A model generated the notes under the pieces. That model did no database searches and was not told the DNA's origin. It worked only from the letters and a program-made list of their open reading frames with translations. Both the position numbers and the translations under genes were made by a program. DNA of 13,875 bases from Tepidimonas sp. (GTDB taxonomy: Bacteria > Pseudomonadota > Gammaproteobacteria > Burkholderiales > Burkholderiaceae_C). Where the stretch lies: positions 1 through 13,875 of the forward strand of contig JANWZF010000138.1 of NCBI GenBank assembly GCA_025054905.1, read 5' to 3'. Shown piece after piece: positions 1 through 7,088 of the stretch (the stretch's first letter is position 1; every line of letters begins with the position of its first letter).

Positions 1-116
1 CGCTCCACGGTCAACGGCAGCGGCTGCACCGCCTGCAGCAAGCGCTGCAGCGCCTCTTCCAGCGTCATCAACGGGCGGCGTCCTGGCGTCGAAACAGCGG
101 ACATCGGGGTGGACAT
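1..116 (-). CDS. moeA: Molybdopterin molybdenumtransferase MoeA, N-terminal fragment (runs off the left edge)
   Basis: Only the first 38 codons lie in the window. They read from ATG at 116 and include the segment MTLEEALQRLLQAVQPLPL, which looks like the N-terminal helix of MoeA/Glp, the enzyme that inserts molybdate into adenylylated molybdopterin to finish the molybdenum cofactor. The catalytic part is outside the window. A second in-frame ATG at 104 would remove four residues; neither start has an obvious Shine-Dalgarno. The gene begins 7 bases after the thrC stop, so it is probably read from the same transcript. A hom-thrC-moeA order is, to my knowledge, usual in Burkholderiales, which supports the call despite the short fragment. 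The identification rests on this short match plus position. Confidence 0.72.
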   Translation of the reverse strand, partial: MSTPMSAVSTPGRRPLMTLEEALQRLLQAVQPLPLTVE

Positions 117-123
117 GGCACGC

Positions 124-1557
124 TCAGCCTGCCGCGCACACGGCGGCGATCCGATCCTTGACACGCTGGGCATCGGCCGGCAGCACCTCGACCCGCTTGG
201 GCAGCGCCTCGATGCCCTGCAGGTGCGCGGGCCGCGGCGGCTCCACGCCCGTGGCCTCGACGATGGTAGCCGCAAACTTGGCTGGCAGCGCCGTCTCCAG
301 CACGATCATCGGCACGCCCGCCTGGCGCTGCTCGCGCGCCACCTTGACCCCATCGGCCGTGTGCGGATCGATCAGCACGCCGAAGCGCTGCCAGGCATCG
401 CGGATGGTGGCCAGCCGGTCGGCGTGCGTGCTGCGCCCACTGGCAAAGCCGAAGTCCGCGCGCACACGCGCAAACGCCGGGTGCTGCGACAGGTCAAAGC
501 GCCCGTGGCGCGCGAGCTCCTCGCCAAACAGGCGGCGCGTGGTCTCGGCGTCGCGCCCCAGCAGATCGAACACGAAGCGCTCGAAGTTGCTCGCCTTGCT
601 GATGTCCATCGAGGGGCTGGAGGTCTCGTAGGTGTCGGCGCTGCCGCGCACGCGGTACACCCCGGTGCGGAAAAACTCGTCCAGCACATCGTTTTCGTTG
701 GTGGCCACCACCAGCCGCTCGATCGGCAGGCCCATCATGCGCGCGATGTGCCCGGCGCAGACGTTGCCGAAGTTGCCGCTGGGCACCGTGAAGCTGACGC
801 GCTCGTCGTCGCGCTCGGTGGCCTGGATCCAGCCGGCGAAGTAGTACACCACCTGGGCCAGCAGCCGCGCCCAGTTGATCGAGTTCACCGTGCCGATGCG
901 CCAGCGGCGCTTGAAGTCGAGGTCGGCGCTGACGGCCTTGACGATGTCCTGGCAGTCGTCAAACACACCCTCGATGGCGATGTTGTGGATGTTGGGATCC
1001 TGCAGGCTGTACATCTGCGCCTGCTGAAACGGGCTCATGCGTCCGTGCGGACTGAGCATGAAGACACGGATGCCGCGTTTGCCGCGCATCGCGTACTCGG
1101 CGGCGCTGCCGGTGTCGCCACTGGTGGCGCCCAGGATGTTGAGGGTTTCCCCGCGGCGCGCCAGCTCGTACTCGAACAGGTGCCCCAGCAGCTGCATCGC
1201 CATGTCCTTGAAGGCCAACGTCGGCCCGTTGGACAGGGCCTCCAGCCACAGGCCGTCTTCCAGGTGGCGCAACGGCACGATCTCGCCGGTGCCAAAGACT
1301 TCGGCGGTGTAGGTGCGCCGCAGCAGCGCGCGCAGGTCCTCGGCCGGGATGTCGTCGATGTAGAGCCGCAACAGCTCGAAGGCCAGCTCAGCGTAGCCCT
1401 GCTCGTGGTAGAGGCGGCGCAGACGCGCCAGGTCGGCCGCCTGCAGACGGGGGTAACGCTCGGGCAGGTACAGGCCGCCGTCGGGGGCCAGCCCTTCCAG
1501 CAGGATGTCGCTGAAACGACGCCGCTCGGGGTGACCGCGCGTGGACAGGTACAGCAT
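124..1557 (-). CDS. thrC: Threonine synthase
   Basis: This 477-residue protein is a PLP-dependent threonine synthase, converting O-phosphohomoserine and water to threonine and phosphate in the cytoplasm. The start MLYLSTRGHP and the following FSDILLEGLAPDGGLYLPE are hallmarks of the long, yeast/enterobacterial-like class. The PLP-binding lysine is expected at K117 in LAFKDMAMQLLG. A second PLP-contact stretch is GATSGDTGSAAEYAMRG. The length fits the class. The ATG at 1557 overlaps the hom stop by one base (TGATG), and a strong AAGGAGG lies inside the last hom codons, so translation is probably coupled. moeA follows after 7 bases. Homoserine kinase, the step between hom and thrC, is not in the window. 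Confidence 0.97.
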   Translation of the reverse strand: MLYLSTRGHPERRRFSDILLEGLAPDGGLYLPERYPRLQAADLARLRRLYHEQGYAELAFELLRLYIDDIPAEDLRALLRRTYTAEVFGTGEIVPLRHLEDGLWLEALSNGPTLAFKDMAMQLLGHLFEYELARRGETLNILGATSGDTGSAAEYAMRGKRGIRVFMLSPHGRMSPFQQAQMYSLQDPNIHNIAIEGVFDDCQDIVKAVSADLDFKRRWRIGTVNSINWARLLAQVVYYFAGWIQATERDDERVSFTVPSGNFGNVCAGHIARMMGLPIERLVVATNENDVLDEFFRTGVYRVRGSADTYETSSPSMDISKASNFERFVFDLLGRDAETTRRLFGEELARHGRFDLSQHPAFARVRADFGFASGRSTHADRLATIRDAWQRFGVLIDPHTADGVKVAREQRQAGVPMIVLETALPAKFAATIVEATGVEPPRPAHLQGIEALPKRVEVLPADAQRVKDRIAAVCAAG

Positions 1558-2888
1558 CAGGCCAGCTCCTCCTTGCGGATGCGCACGATCGGCGCCAGCA
1601 CGGTGGGCAGCGCCTGCATCGCCGCCAGCGCTGCGTTCATCGTGCCTTCGACGGTGTCGTGCGTCAGGATGATCAGGTCGGTTTGCGTGCTGCCCTCACC
1701 GCCGACCTCATCGGCTTCGCGCTGCAGCACGGCATCGATGCTGATACCCGCGCGCGCCAGGATCGCGGTGACCTCCGCCAGCACACCGGGCTGGTCCGCG
1801 ACACGCAGCCGCAGGTAGTAGCCGGTGACCACGCGCTCCATCGGCACGATGGTCAGATCGCTCATCGCGTGCGGCTGGAACGCCAGATGCGGCACGCGGT
1901 GCTGCGGGTCGGCGGTGTGCAGGCGCGTCACGTCCACCAGGTCGGCAATCACCGCGCTGGCGGTCGGTTCGCTGCCGGCACCCTTGCCGTAGTACAGCGT
2001 GGTGCCAACCGCATCGCCCTGCACGACGACGGCGTTCATCGCTCCCTCGACGTTGGCGATCAGCCGCTTGGCCGGCACCAGCGTCGGGTGCACGCGCAGC
2101 TCCACGCCGCCGTCCACCCGTTTGGTGATGCCCAGCAGCTTGATGCGGTAGCCCAGCTGCTCGGCGTAACGGATATCGGCCGCCTGCAGCCGGGTGATCC
2201 CCTCGACGTAGGCCTTGTCGAACTGCACCGGAATGCCGAACGCCAGCGCGCTCATCAAGGTAGCCTTGTGCGCCGCATCGATGCCCTCGATGTCGAAGGT
2301 CGGGTCGGCCTCGGCATAGCCCAGACGCTGTGCTTCCTTCAGCACCACGTCGAAGTCCAACCCCTTGTCGCGCATCTCGGACAGAATGAAGTTGGTGGTG
2401 CCGTTGATGATGCCGGCCACCCACTGGATGCGGTTGGCCGTCAGCCCTTCGCGCAGCGCCTTGATGATCGGGATGCCGCCGGCCACCGCGGCCTCAAACG
2501 CCACCATGACCCCTTGGGCCTGCGCGGCGGCGAAGATTTCCGTGCCGTGCACCGCCAACAACGCCTTGTTGGCCGTCACGACGTGCTTGCCTGCCGCGAT
2601 GGCTTCCATGACCAGCTGGCGCGCCACCCCATAGCCGCCGATCAGCTCCACGACGATGTCGATGGCCGGATCGGCGATCACCGCGCGCGCATCGGCCACC
2701 ACCTGCGCCGCATCGCCCACCACGGCCCGTGCCCGCTCGGTGTCGAGGTCAGCCACGGTGGCGATCTGGATGCCACGACCCGCGCGGCGGCGAATCTCCT
2801 CCTGATTGCGCTGCAGCACACGAAACACACCGCTGCCAACGGTGCCAATGCCCAGCAGGCCGACTTGGATGGGGGGAAGGTGGCTCAT
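1557..2888 (-). CDS. hom: Homoserine dehydrogenase
   Basis: This 443-residue enzyme reduces aspartate semialdehyde to homoserine with NAD(P)H, the branch step toward threonine and methionine. The N-terminal Rossmann glycine loop is GLLGIGTVG at residues 10-18. The TANK motif has K108. The catalytic domain contains GIINGTTNFILSEM and then the family's Asp/Lys pair at D204 and K208 in GIDAAHK, equivalent to D219/K223 of the yeast enzyme. A C-terminal ACT domain begins near residue 356 (GYYLRLRVADQPGVLAEVT); in this family it commonly mediates feedback inhibition by threonine, which I infer here. It is monofunctional, with no aspartokinase domain. The ATG at 2888 gives the usual N-terminus; its Shine-Dalgarno is weak. 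It lies 60 bases after alaA without a clear terminator, so read-through from alaA is likely. Confidence 0.97.
   Translation of the reverse strand: MSHLPPIQVGLLGIGTVGSGVFRVLQRNQEEIRRRAGRGIQIATVADLDTERARAVVGDAAQVVADARAVIADPAIDIVVELIGGYGVARQLVMEAIAAGKHVVTANKALLAVHGTEIFAAAQAQGVMVAFEAAVAGGIPIIKALREGLTANRIQWVAGIINGTTNFILSEMRDKGLDFDVVLKEAQRLGYAEADPTFDIEGIDAAHKATLMSALAFGIPVQFDKAYVEGITRLQAADIRYAEQLGYRIKLLGITKRVDGGVELRVHPTLVPAKRLIANVEGAMNAVVVQGDAVGTTLYYGKGAGSEPTASAVIADLVDVTRLHTADPQHRVPHLAFQPHAMSDLTIVPMERVVTGYYLRLRVADQPGVLAEVTAILARAGISIDAVLQREADEVGGEGSTQTDLIILTHDTVEGTMNAALAAMQALPTVLAPIVRIRKEELA
1566..1574 (-). promoter_or_regulatory. Shine-Dalgarno for thrC, inside the 3' end of hom
   Basis: Read on the minus strand this is AAGGAGGAG, eight to ten bases before the thrC ATG. 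It encodes the Lys-Glu-Glu of the hom C-terminus (RKEELA). A ribosome finishing hom is therefore delivered directly to the thrC start, which confirms the ATG at 1557 as the start. Confidence 0.85.
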
Positions 2889-2948
2889 GTCACATTCAGC
2901 TCAAAAAAGGATCAGACACGCCGCGGCCGGTCCGCCAGCGCAAAACCG

Positions 2949-4190
2949 TCAATCCGTCCCGTAGCGGCGGCGCAAGTGGCCCAGGAAGCGGGCGATGCGC
3001 CCGATCGCTTCGGCCAGATCGTCTTCGTGTGGCAGAAACACCAGTCGGAAGTGGTCCGGCGTGGGGTAGTTGAAGCCAGTGCCCTGCACGATCAGGACCT
3101 TTTCCTCGGCCAGCAGGTCGTAGGCAAACTGCTGGTCGTCCTCGATCGGGTAGATCTTCGGATCCAGCCGCGGAAACATGTACAGCGCCGCCTTGGGCTT
3201 GACGCAGGTCACCCCCGGGATCTGCGTCAGCAGGCGGTGCGCCAGATCGCGCTGGCGGCACAGGCGCCCGGTCGGGGCCACCAGATCGTTGATGCTCTGG
3301 TAGCCCCCCAGCGCGGTCTGGATCGCCAGCTGCCCGGGCGTGTTGGCGCACAGCCGCATCGAGGCCAGCATGTTGAGCCCCTCGATGTAGTCCTTGGCGC
3401 GGCGCTTGTCACCGGAAACCACCATCCAGCCGGCCCGGTAGCCGCAGGAACGGTAATTCTTGCTCAAGCCGTTGAAGGTGACGAACAGCAGATCGTCGGC
3501 CAGCGAGGCGATCGAGGTGTGCGTGTGGCCGTCGTACAGCACCTTGTCGTAAATCTCGTCGGCAAAGATGATCAGCCCGTGCCTGCGCGCCAGCTCGACG
3601 ATGGCCTGCAGCACCTCCACCGGGTACAGCGCGCCGGTGGGGTTGTTCGGGTTGATGACGACGATACCCTTGGTCGCCGGCGTGATCTTGCGCGCCATGT
3701 CGTCCAGATCGGGAATCCAGCCGTTGGCCTCGTCGCACAGATAGTGCACCGGCGTGCCGCCCGACAGCGAGACGGAGGCCGTCCACAGCGGATAGTCCGG
3801 CGCCGGCACCAGGATCTCGTCGCCGGCGTTGAGCAGCGCGTTCATGCTCATCGTGATGAGCTCGCTGGCGCCGTTGCCCAGGTACACATCGTCGACCGTG
3901 ACGCCGGCGATGCGCTTTTCCTGGGTGTAGTGCACGATGGCCTTGCGCGGGGCAAACAACCCTTTGCTGTCGGTGTAACCGGCCGCCTGCGGCAGGTTGC
4001 GAATCATGTCCTGCACGATCTCGTCGGGCGGCTCCAGCCCAAACACGGCCAGGTTGCCGATGTTGAGCTTGATGATCTTGTGCCCGTCTTCTTCCATCTG
4101 ACGGGCCTTTTCGAGCACCGGCCCGCGGATGTCGTAGCAGACGTTGGCCAGTTTGGCGGACTTGTGGATCGGCGGCAGCATGGTGGGCAT
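2949..4190 (-). CDS. alaA: Alanine-type PLP aminotransferase (AlaA-like)
   Basis: This 413-residue protein is a fold-type I (class I/II) aminotransferase. KLANVCYDIRGPVLEKARQM and KIIKLNIGN near the N-terminus are characteristic of the AlaA/AlaC glutamate-pyruvate aminotransferase group. NPNNPTGALYP is the conserved substrate/PLP loop, and the Schiff-base lysine is K244 in LSKNYRSCGYR. The frame stays open further upstream (to 4271), but those residues are unlike the family. I chose ATG 4190 because GGTG sits five bases before it; ATG 4181 (MLPPIHKS) is an in-frame alternative. Expected role: transfer of amino groups between glutamate and pyruvate in the cytoplasm. The substrate is inferred from family resemblance and could be broader. 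It leads the hom-thrC-moeA cluster and diverges from the DUF498 gene. Confidence 0.9.
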   Translation of the reverse strand: MPTMLPPIHKSAKLANVCYDIRGPVLEKARQMEEDGHKIIKLNIGNLAVFGLEPPDEIVQDMIRNLPQAAGYTDSKGLFAPRKAIVHYTQEKRIAGVTVDDVYLGNGASELITMSMNALLNAGDEILVPAPDYPLWTASVSLSGGTPVHYLCDEANGWIPDLDDMARKITPATKGIVVINPNNPTGALYPVEVLQAIVELARRHGLIIFADEIYDKVLYDGHTHTSIASLADDLLFVTFNGLSKNYRSCGYRAGWMVVSGDKRRAKDYIEGLNMLASMRLCANTPGQLAIQTALGGYQSINDLVAPTGRLCRQRDLAHRLLTQIPGVTCVKPKAALYMFPRLDPKIYPIEDDQQFAYDLLAEEKVLIVQGTGFNYPTPDHFRLVFLPHEDDLAEAIGRIARFLGHLRRRYGTD

Positions 4191-4193
4191 AAT
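4162..4193 (+). promoter_or_regulatory. Possible promoter for the DUF498 gene
   Basis: CATAAT at 4188-4193 matches five of six bases of the sigma-70 -10 box and would start RNA near 4200, leaving a leader of about 34 bases before ATG 4234. The best upstream partner is TTGTGG at 4162-4167, but the 20-base spacing is too long, so this is weak. The -10 box overlaps the divergent alaA start codon. Confidence 0.3.
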
Positions 4194-4213
4194 TTCACCA
4201 CAGAAATCCGCCC

Positions 4214-4226
4214 TGCCCCGGGGGCA
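4214..4226. repeat. Short perfect inverted repeat between divergent genes
   Basis: TGCCCC-G-GGGGCA is a 13-base perfect palindrome with a one-base centre, located between the alaA start (4190) and the DUF498 start (4234). It could be an operator, but in DNA this GC-rich such a palindrome may be chance. Confidence 0.35.
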
Positions 4227-4233
4227 CGCCGCG

Positions 4234-4617
4234 ATGAAGATCCAGCCCGACCGCATTGACACCGTTGCCATCCAGGCCCACGGGCCGGGCTGGCTGGTCG
4301 CTGCAGGGCAGCGCTACGAGACCAGCGTCATCATTAGTTCCAGCGGCACCCTGCGCGCCTGGGGGCCAGCGCGCTGGCAGGACCTGACCGAGCCACACTT
4401 CACGATGCTGGCCGACGAGGCACCGGAGGTCGTGCTGTTTGGCAGCGGGCGGCGGTTGCGCTTCGTGGCACCTGCATTGCTGCGCACCCTGATCGAGCGC
4501 GGCATCGGCGTGGAGACGATGGACACGATGGCCGCCGCGCGCACCTACAACATCCTGGCCGGCGAAGGGCGGCGTGTGGTGGCGGCGCTGCTGCTGGAGG
4601 CTGACCCTGGAGCCTGA
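4234..4617 (+). CDS. Mth938-like / DUF498 family protein
   Basis: This 127-residue protein resembles the Mth938-like (DUF498/DUF598, NDUFAF3-related) family. It has the typical compact order: an N-terminal strand, YETSVIISSSGTLRAWGP, EVVLFGSGRRLRFVAP, then a helix and GIGVETMDTMAAARTYNILAGEGRRVVAALLL. The biochemical role of the bacterial members is not established. The eukaryotic relative NDUFAF3 assists complex I assembly, which should not be transferred to this protein without evidence. There is no signal peptide and no obvious catalytic motif. Start: ATG 4234 (MKIQPDRID) matches the family; the frame is open back to 4144, but that part lies opposite alaA coding sequence. It diverges from alaA with only 43 bases between start codons. 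bcp follows after 120 bases with its own promoter. Confidence 0.85.
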   Translation: MKIQPDRIDTVAIQAHGPGWLVAAGQRYETSVIISSSGTLRAWGPARWQDLTEPHFTMLADEAPEVVLFGSGRRLRFVAPALLRTLIERGIGVETMDTMAAARTYNILAGEGRRVVAALLLEADPGA

Positions 4618-4633
4618 GGGGACAACCCGTCGT

Positions 4634-4648
4634 CGCGGACCGACCGCG
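4634..4648. repeat. Small hairpin after the DUF498 gene
   Basis: CGCGG-accga-CCGCG forms a perfect 5-bp stem with a 5-base loop, 16 bases after the DUF498 stop. No T-run follows, so it is not a convincing intrinsic terminator. Confidence 0.3.
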
Positions 4649-4673
4649 CGGCCCGTCCTGCGCGCCGCCCACG

Positions 4674-4703
4674 TTCAAAACGGCACCCCGCTTGTGCTAA
4701 ACT
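4674..4703 (+). promoter_or_regulatory. Sigma-70-like promoter of bcp with extended -10
   Basis: The -10 box TAAACT (4698-4703) is preceded by TGC, giving the extended -10 pattern TGnTAnAnT. An upstream TTCAAA (4674-4679) matches four of six bases of the -35 box at 18-base spacing. RNA would start near 4710, leaving roughly 28 bases before the ATG, with AGGGGA at 4724-4729 as Shine-Dalgarno. The bases are clearly more AT-rich than the surroundings. Confidence 0.55.
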
Positions 4704-4726
4704 AGGCTAAGTTGCTGCAAACTAGG
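4699..4726 (+). repeat. Direct repeat AAACTAGG in the bcp promoter/leader
   Basis: AAACTAGG occurs at 4699-4706 and again at 4719-4726, exactly 20 bases apart, or about two helical turns. The first copy overlaps the -10 box and the second covers the start of the Shine-Dalgarno. It could be a binding site or chance. Confidence 0.5.
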
Positions 4727-4737
4727 GGATAAGCCGC

Positions 4738-5214
4738 ATGGCCGTCGTCGTCAACAAACCGATTCCCGAATTCGAAGCCCAAGCGACCGGCGGCATCAAA
4801 GTCACCCACCAATCCCACCTCGGCCAGATCCTGGTGCTGTACTTTTACCCGAAGGACCACACCCCGGGCTGCACCACCGAGGCGATGCAGTTTCGCGATC
4901 AGTACGCCGAATTCGTCAAGGCAGGGGCCCAGGTGTTTGGGGTCTCGCGCGACAATCTCAAGTCCCACGAGGACTTCAAGGCCAAACTGGAGCTGCCGTT
5001 CGAGCTGATCGCCGACACCGAAGAGAAAATGTGCCACATGTTCGGCGTCGTAAAAAACAAGATCATGTACGGCAAAAAGGTCAAGGGCATCGAGCGCAGC
5101 ACCTTCCTGATCAGCCCTGAAGGCATCCTGCTGCAGGAATGGCGCGGCATCAAGGTGCCGGGGCACGTTGACGAGGTGCTCAAGGCCGTGCGCATGCTGA
5201 AAAAAGTCGCTTGA
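4738..5214 (+). CDS. bcp: Bcp-type thioredoxin-dependent thiol peroxidase (peroxiredoxin)
   Basis: This 158-residue cytoplasmic enzyme belongs to the BCP/PrxQ peroxiredoxins, which reduce hydrogen peroxide and organic hydroperoxides. VLYFYPKDHTPGCTTEA carries the peroxidatic cysteine C45. E. coli Bcp has a second cysteine five residues later (C50); here that position is methionine. A cysteine is kept at position 99 (EEKMCHMFG), where E. coli also has one. The enzyme may therefore work as an atypical or 1-Cys form; this is inferred. The family arginine is in GIERSTFLI. ATG 4738 has an AGGGGA Shine-Dalgarno and its own promoter. A strong terminator follows. phoH comes next, a pairing I recall from other Burkholderiales. 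Confidence 0.94.
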   Translation: MAVVVNKPIPEFEAQATGGIKVTHQSHLGQILVLYFYPKDHTPGCTTEAMQFRDQYAEFVKAGAQVFGVSRDNLKSHEDFKAKLELPFELIADTEEKMCHMFGVVKNKIMYGKKVKGIERSTFLISPEGILLQEWRGIKVPGHVDEVLKAVRMLKKVA

Positions 5215-5237
5215 TGGCGCCCACCCCGCGGCCCACC

Positions 5238-5250
5238 CGACTGTGAGTCG
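5238..5250. repeat. Small inverted repeat after bcp
   Basis: CGACT-gtg-AGTCG is a 5-bp palindrome with a 3-base centre, just upstream of the bcp terminator. It might be an operator for a phoH promoter or simply part of the bcp 3' end. No function can be assigned. Confidence 0.3.
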
Positions 5251-5262
5251 CCTGTATTCCCA

Positions 5263-5297
5263 CCACGCCGCCCTGCACGGGCGGCGTGGGCTTTTCT
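5263..5297 (+). terminator. Rho-independent terminator of bcp
   Basis: CCACGCCGCCC (5263-5273) pairs perfectly with GGGCGGCGTGG (5279-5289) around a TGCAC loop, followed by GCTTTTCT. An 11-bp GC-rich stem with a T-run is a good intrinsic terminator. It lies 48 bases after the bcp stop and ends only 15 bases before the chosen phoH ATG. Confidence 0.8.
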
Positions 5298-5312
5298 GGC
5301 ATCATCCGATCT

Positions 5313-7004
5313 ATGCCTTTGCCCCCTGCCCCCACCCGCAAGGGTGACCGCGTCCGCAGCGACGCCGCTTCGACCCGTTCCCGCCGTCGTCCCCGTGACG
5401 AAGGGCCCCCCGCCCCGACCGCCGATGCCCAGACCGCCGATGCCCTGGCCGCGGATGCCCCGATTGCGGCCGCACCACTGGAGGCCGACACCGTGGCCCC
5501 GCCCACGGCCCCGGTGCCGCCCGTCTCGGCTCCTTCCACACAGCCGCCCGCGGCCACCACGAGCCGATCCACCGCTCGGGTGCGGCCAGCCCGTGCGGCG
5601 CGCAGCCAGGGCGGCCCGCGACGCCTGTTCGTGCTCGACACCAACGTGCTGATGCACGATCCGACCTGCCTGTTCCGCTTCGAGGAGCACGACATCTACC
5701 TGCCAATGATCGTGCTGGAGGAGCTGGACAACAACAAGAAAGGCATGAGCGAGGTGGCGCGCAACGCGCGCCAGGCCAGCCGCACGCTCGATGCCCTGGC
5801 CGCTACCGCACGGGGCGACATCCGCGCCGGCGTGGCACTGACCGCGCTGGGCCACCGCGAGGCCACCGGCACGCTGTTCTTCCAGACCGAGAGCTTTGCC
5901 CAGGCCCTGCCCGACGGCATCGCGCATGGCAAAGCCGACAACCAGATCCTGGTGGTGGTGCAGGCGCTGCGGCAACGCCACCCCGACCGTGACGTGGTGC
6001 TGGTGTCCAAAGACATCAACATGCGCATCAAGGCGCGCGCGCTGGGTCTGGCGGCCGAGGATTACGAAAACGACAAGACCCTCGACGATGTCGAGCTGCT
6101 CTACACCGGGATGCTGGCCTTGCCCACCGACTTCTGGGGCCGGCAAGGCAAATCGGTGGAAAGCTGGCAGCAGGGAGGCCACACCTTTTACCGCATCAGC
6201 GGTGCCATCGTCGAGCAGCTGCTGCTCAATCAGTTCGTCTATTACGAAGCCGCGGGTGAACCGTCGCTGTATGCGCGCGTCGTGGAGCTGCGCGGCAAAA
6301 CGGCCGTGCTGCGCACGCTGAAGGACTACACCCACCTGAAAAACGCCGTTTGGGGGGTCACGGCGCGCAACCGCGAGCAAAACTTTGCGCTCAACCTGCT
6401 GATGGACCCGGACATCGATTTTGTCACGCTGGCTGGCACCGCCGGCACCGGCAAGACGTTGATGGCGCTGGCCGCCGGGCTGACGCAGGTGCTGGATGAG
6501 CGGCGCTACAGCGAAATCATCATGACGCGCGCCACCGTCAGCGTCGGTGAGGACATCGGCTTTTTGCCGGGCACCGAAGAAGAAAAGATGGGCCCCTGGA
6601 TGGGGGCCCTGGACGACAACCTGGAATTTCTAGCCCAGGGCGCGCGCAACAATGCCGGCGAATGGGGGCGGGCCGCCACCAACGATCTGATCCGCAGCCG
6701 CATCAAAATCAAGAGCATGAATTTCATGCGGGGCCGCACCTTCCTCAACAAATACGTCATCATCGACGAGGCGCAAAACCTCACGCCCAAGCAGATGAAG
6801 ACGCTGATCACCCGCGCCGGCCCCGGCACCAAGCTCGTCTGCATGGGCAACCTGGCGCAGATCGACACCCCCTACCTGACCGAGGGCTCCTCGGGCCTGA
6901 CCTATGTGGTCGACCGCTTCAAGGGCTGGCCGCACGGCGGCCACGTGACACTGGCGCGCGGCGAGCGCTCGCGGCTGGCGGACTTTGCCAGCGAGGTGCT
7001 CTGA
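5313..7004 (+). CDS. PIN-PhoH family ATPase
   Basis: This 563-residue protein fuses an N-terminal PIN nuclease-like domain to a PhoH P-loop ATPase domain, the PhoH2/YlaK type. Residues 1 to about 100 are Ala/Pro/Arg-rich and probably disordered. The PIN domain starts near residue 103 (RLFVLDTNVLMHD, acidic D109) and includes VLEELDNNKKG. The PhoH part has Walker A GTAGTGKT at 375-382 and Walker B YVIIDEAQN at 481-489, and ends with LARGERSRLADFASEVL. Related proteins are linked to RNA unwinding and cleavage, and a role in RNA metabolism is inferred. ATG 5313 was chosen because the earlier in-frame GTG (5286) lies inside the terminator stem. No Shine-Dalgarno precedes it, so the start is uncertain. 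It converges on the RND pump gene. Confidence 0.92.
   Translation: MPLPPAPTRKGDRVRSDAASTRSRRRPRDEGPPAPTADAQTADALAADAPIAAAPLEADTVAPPTAPVPPVSAPSTQPPAATTSRSTARVRPARAARSQGGPRRLFVLDTNVLMHDPTCLFRFEEHDIYLPMIVLEELDNNKKGMSEVARNARQASRTLDALAATARGDIRAGVALTALGHREATGTLFFQTESFAQALPDGIAHGKADNQILVVVQALRQRHPDRDVVLVSKDINMRIKARALGLAAEDYENDKTLDDVELLYTGMLALPTDFWGRQGKSVESWQQGGHTFYRISGAIVEQLLLNQFVYYEAAGEPSLYARVVELRGKTAVLRTLKDYTHLKNAVWGVTARNREQNFALNLLMDPDIDFVTLAGTAGTGKTLMALAAGLTQVLDERRYSEIIMTRATVSVGEDIGFLPGTEEEKMGPWMGALDDNLEFLAQGARNNAGEWGRAATNDLIRSRIKIKSMNFMRGRTFLNKYVIIDEAQNLTPKQMKTLITRAGPGTKLVCMGNLAQIDTPYLTEGSSGLTYVVDRFKGWPHGGHVTLARGERSRLADFASEVL
5418..5477 (+). repeat. Imperfect 15-bp tandem repeat in the phoH N-terminus
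   Basis: In-frame 15-base units encode TADAQ, TADAL, AADAP and IAAAP (residues 36-55). The first two units are nearly identical at DNA level (ACCGCCGATGCCC shared), and later ones decay. It lies in the low-complexity leader before the PIN domain and could vary in copy number between strains. Confidence 0.6.
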
Positions 7005-7088
7005 CCGCTGGCATCGCGCAGCAGGCTGCCGCCCGCGCGACCCGTTTGGGCGCTGGCCCTTTCCCCATGCCCGTGCGCGCCAGGGGGC
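7005..7088. other. Convergent intergenic gap between phoH and the RND pump gene
   Basis: 84 bases separate two converging stop codons. I see only very short stem possibilities (for example GGGC-gctg-GCCC followed by TTT) and no convincing bidirectional terminator. Confidence 0.4.

Noticed and set aside
2903..2935. Terminator-like hairpin and T-run between alaA and hom (minus strand)
   Set aside because: The stem is only four base pairs (GCGG/CCGC) and lies about 14 bases from the run of six Ts, so it does not meet the pattern of an intrinsic terminator.
2889..2948. Possible threonine/isoleucine attenuator leader before hom
   Set aside because: The 60-base gap has no short open frame rich in Thr or Ile codons and no alternative stems of useful length.
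1659..4259. An 866-codon open frame on the plus strand
   Set aside because: It lies opposite hom and alaA, which carry clear catalytic motifs. Its translation is rich in His/Arg/Gln/Asp with no family pattern, as expected for an antisense frame in very GC-rich DNA.
4256..4261. A perfect TTGACA on the plus strand
   Set aside because: It lies inside the DUF498 coding region with no -10 box at suitable spacing, so it is probably chance.
4899..6380. A 493-codon open frame on the minus strand
   Set aside because: It is antisense to bcp and phoH, low in complexity, and has no recognisable motif or Shine-Dalgarno.
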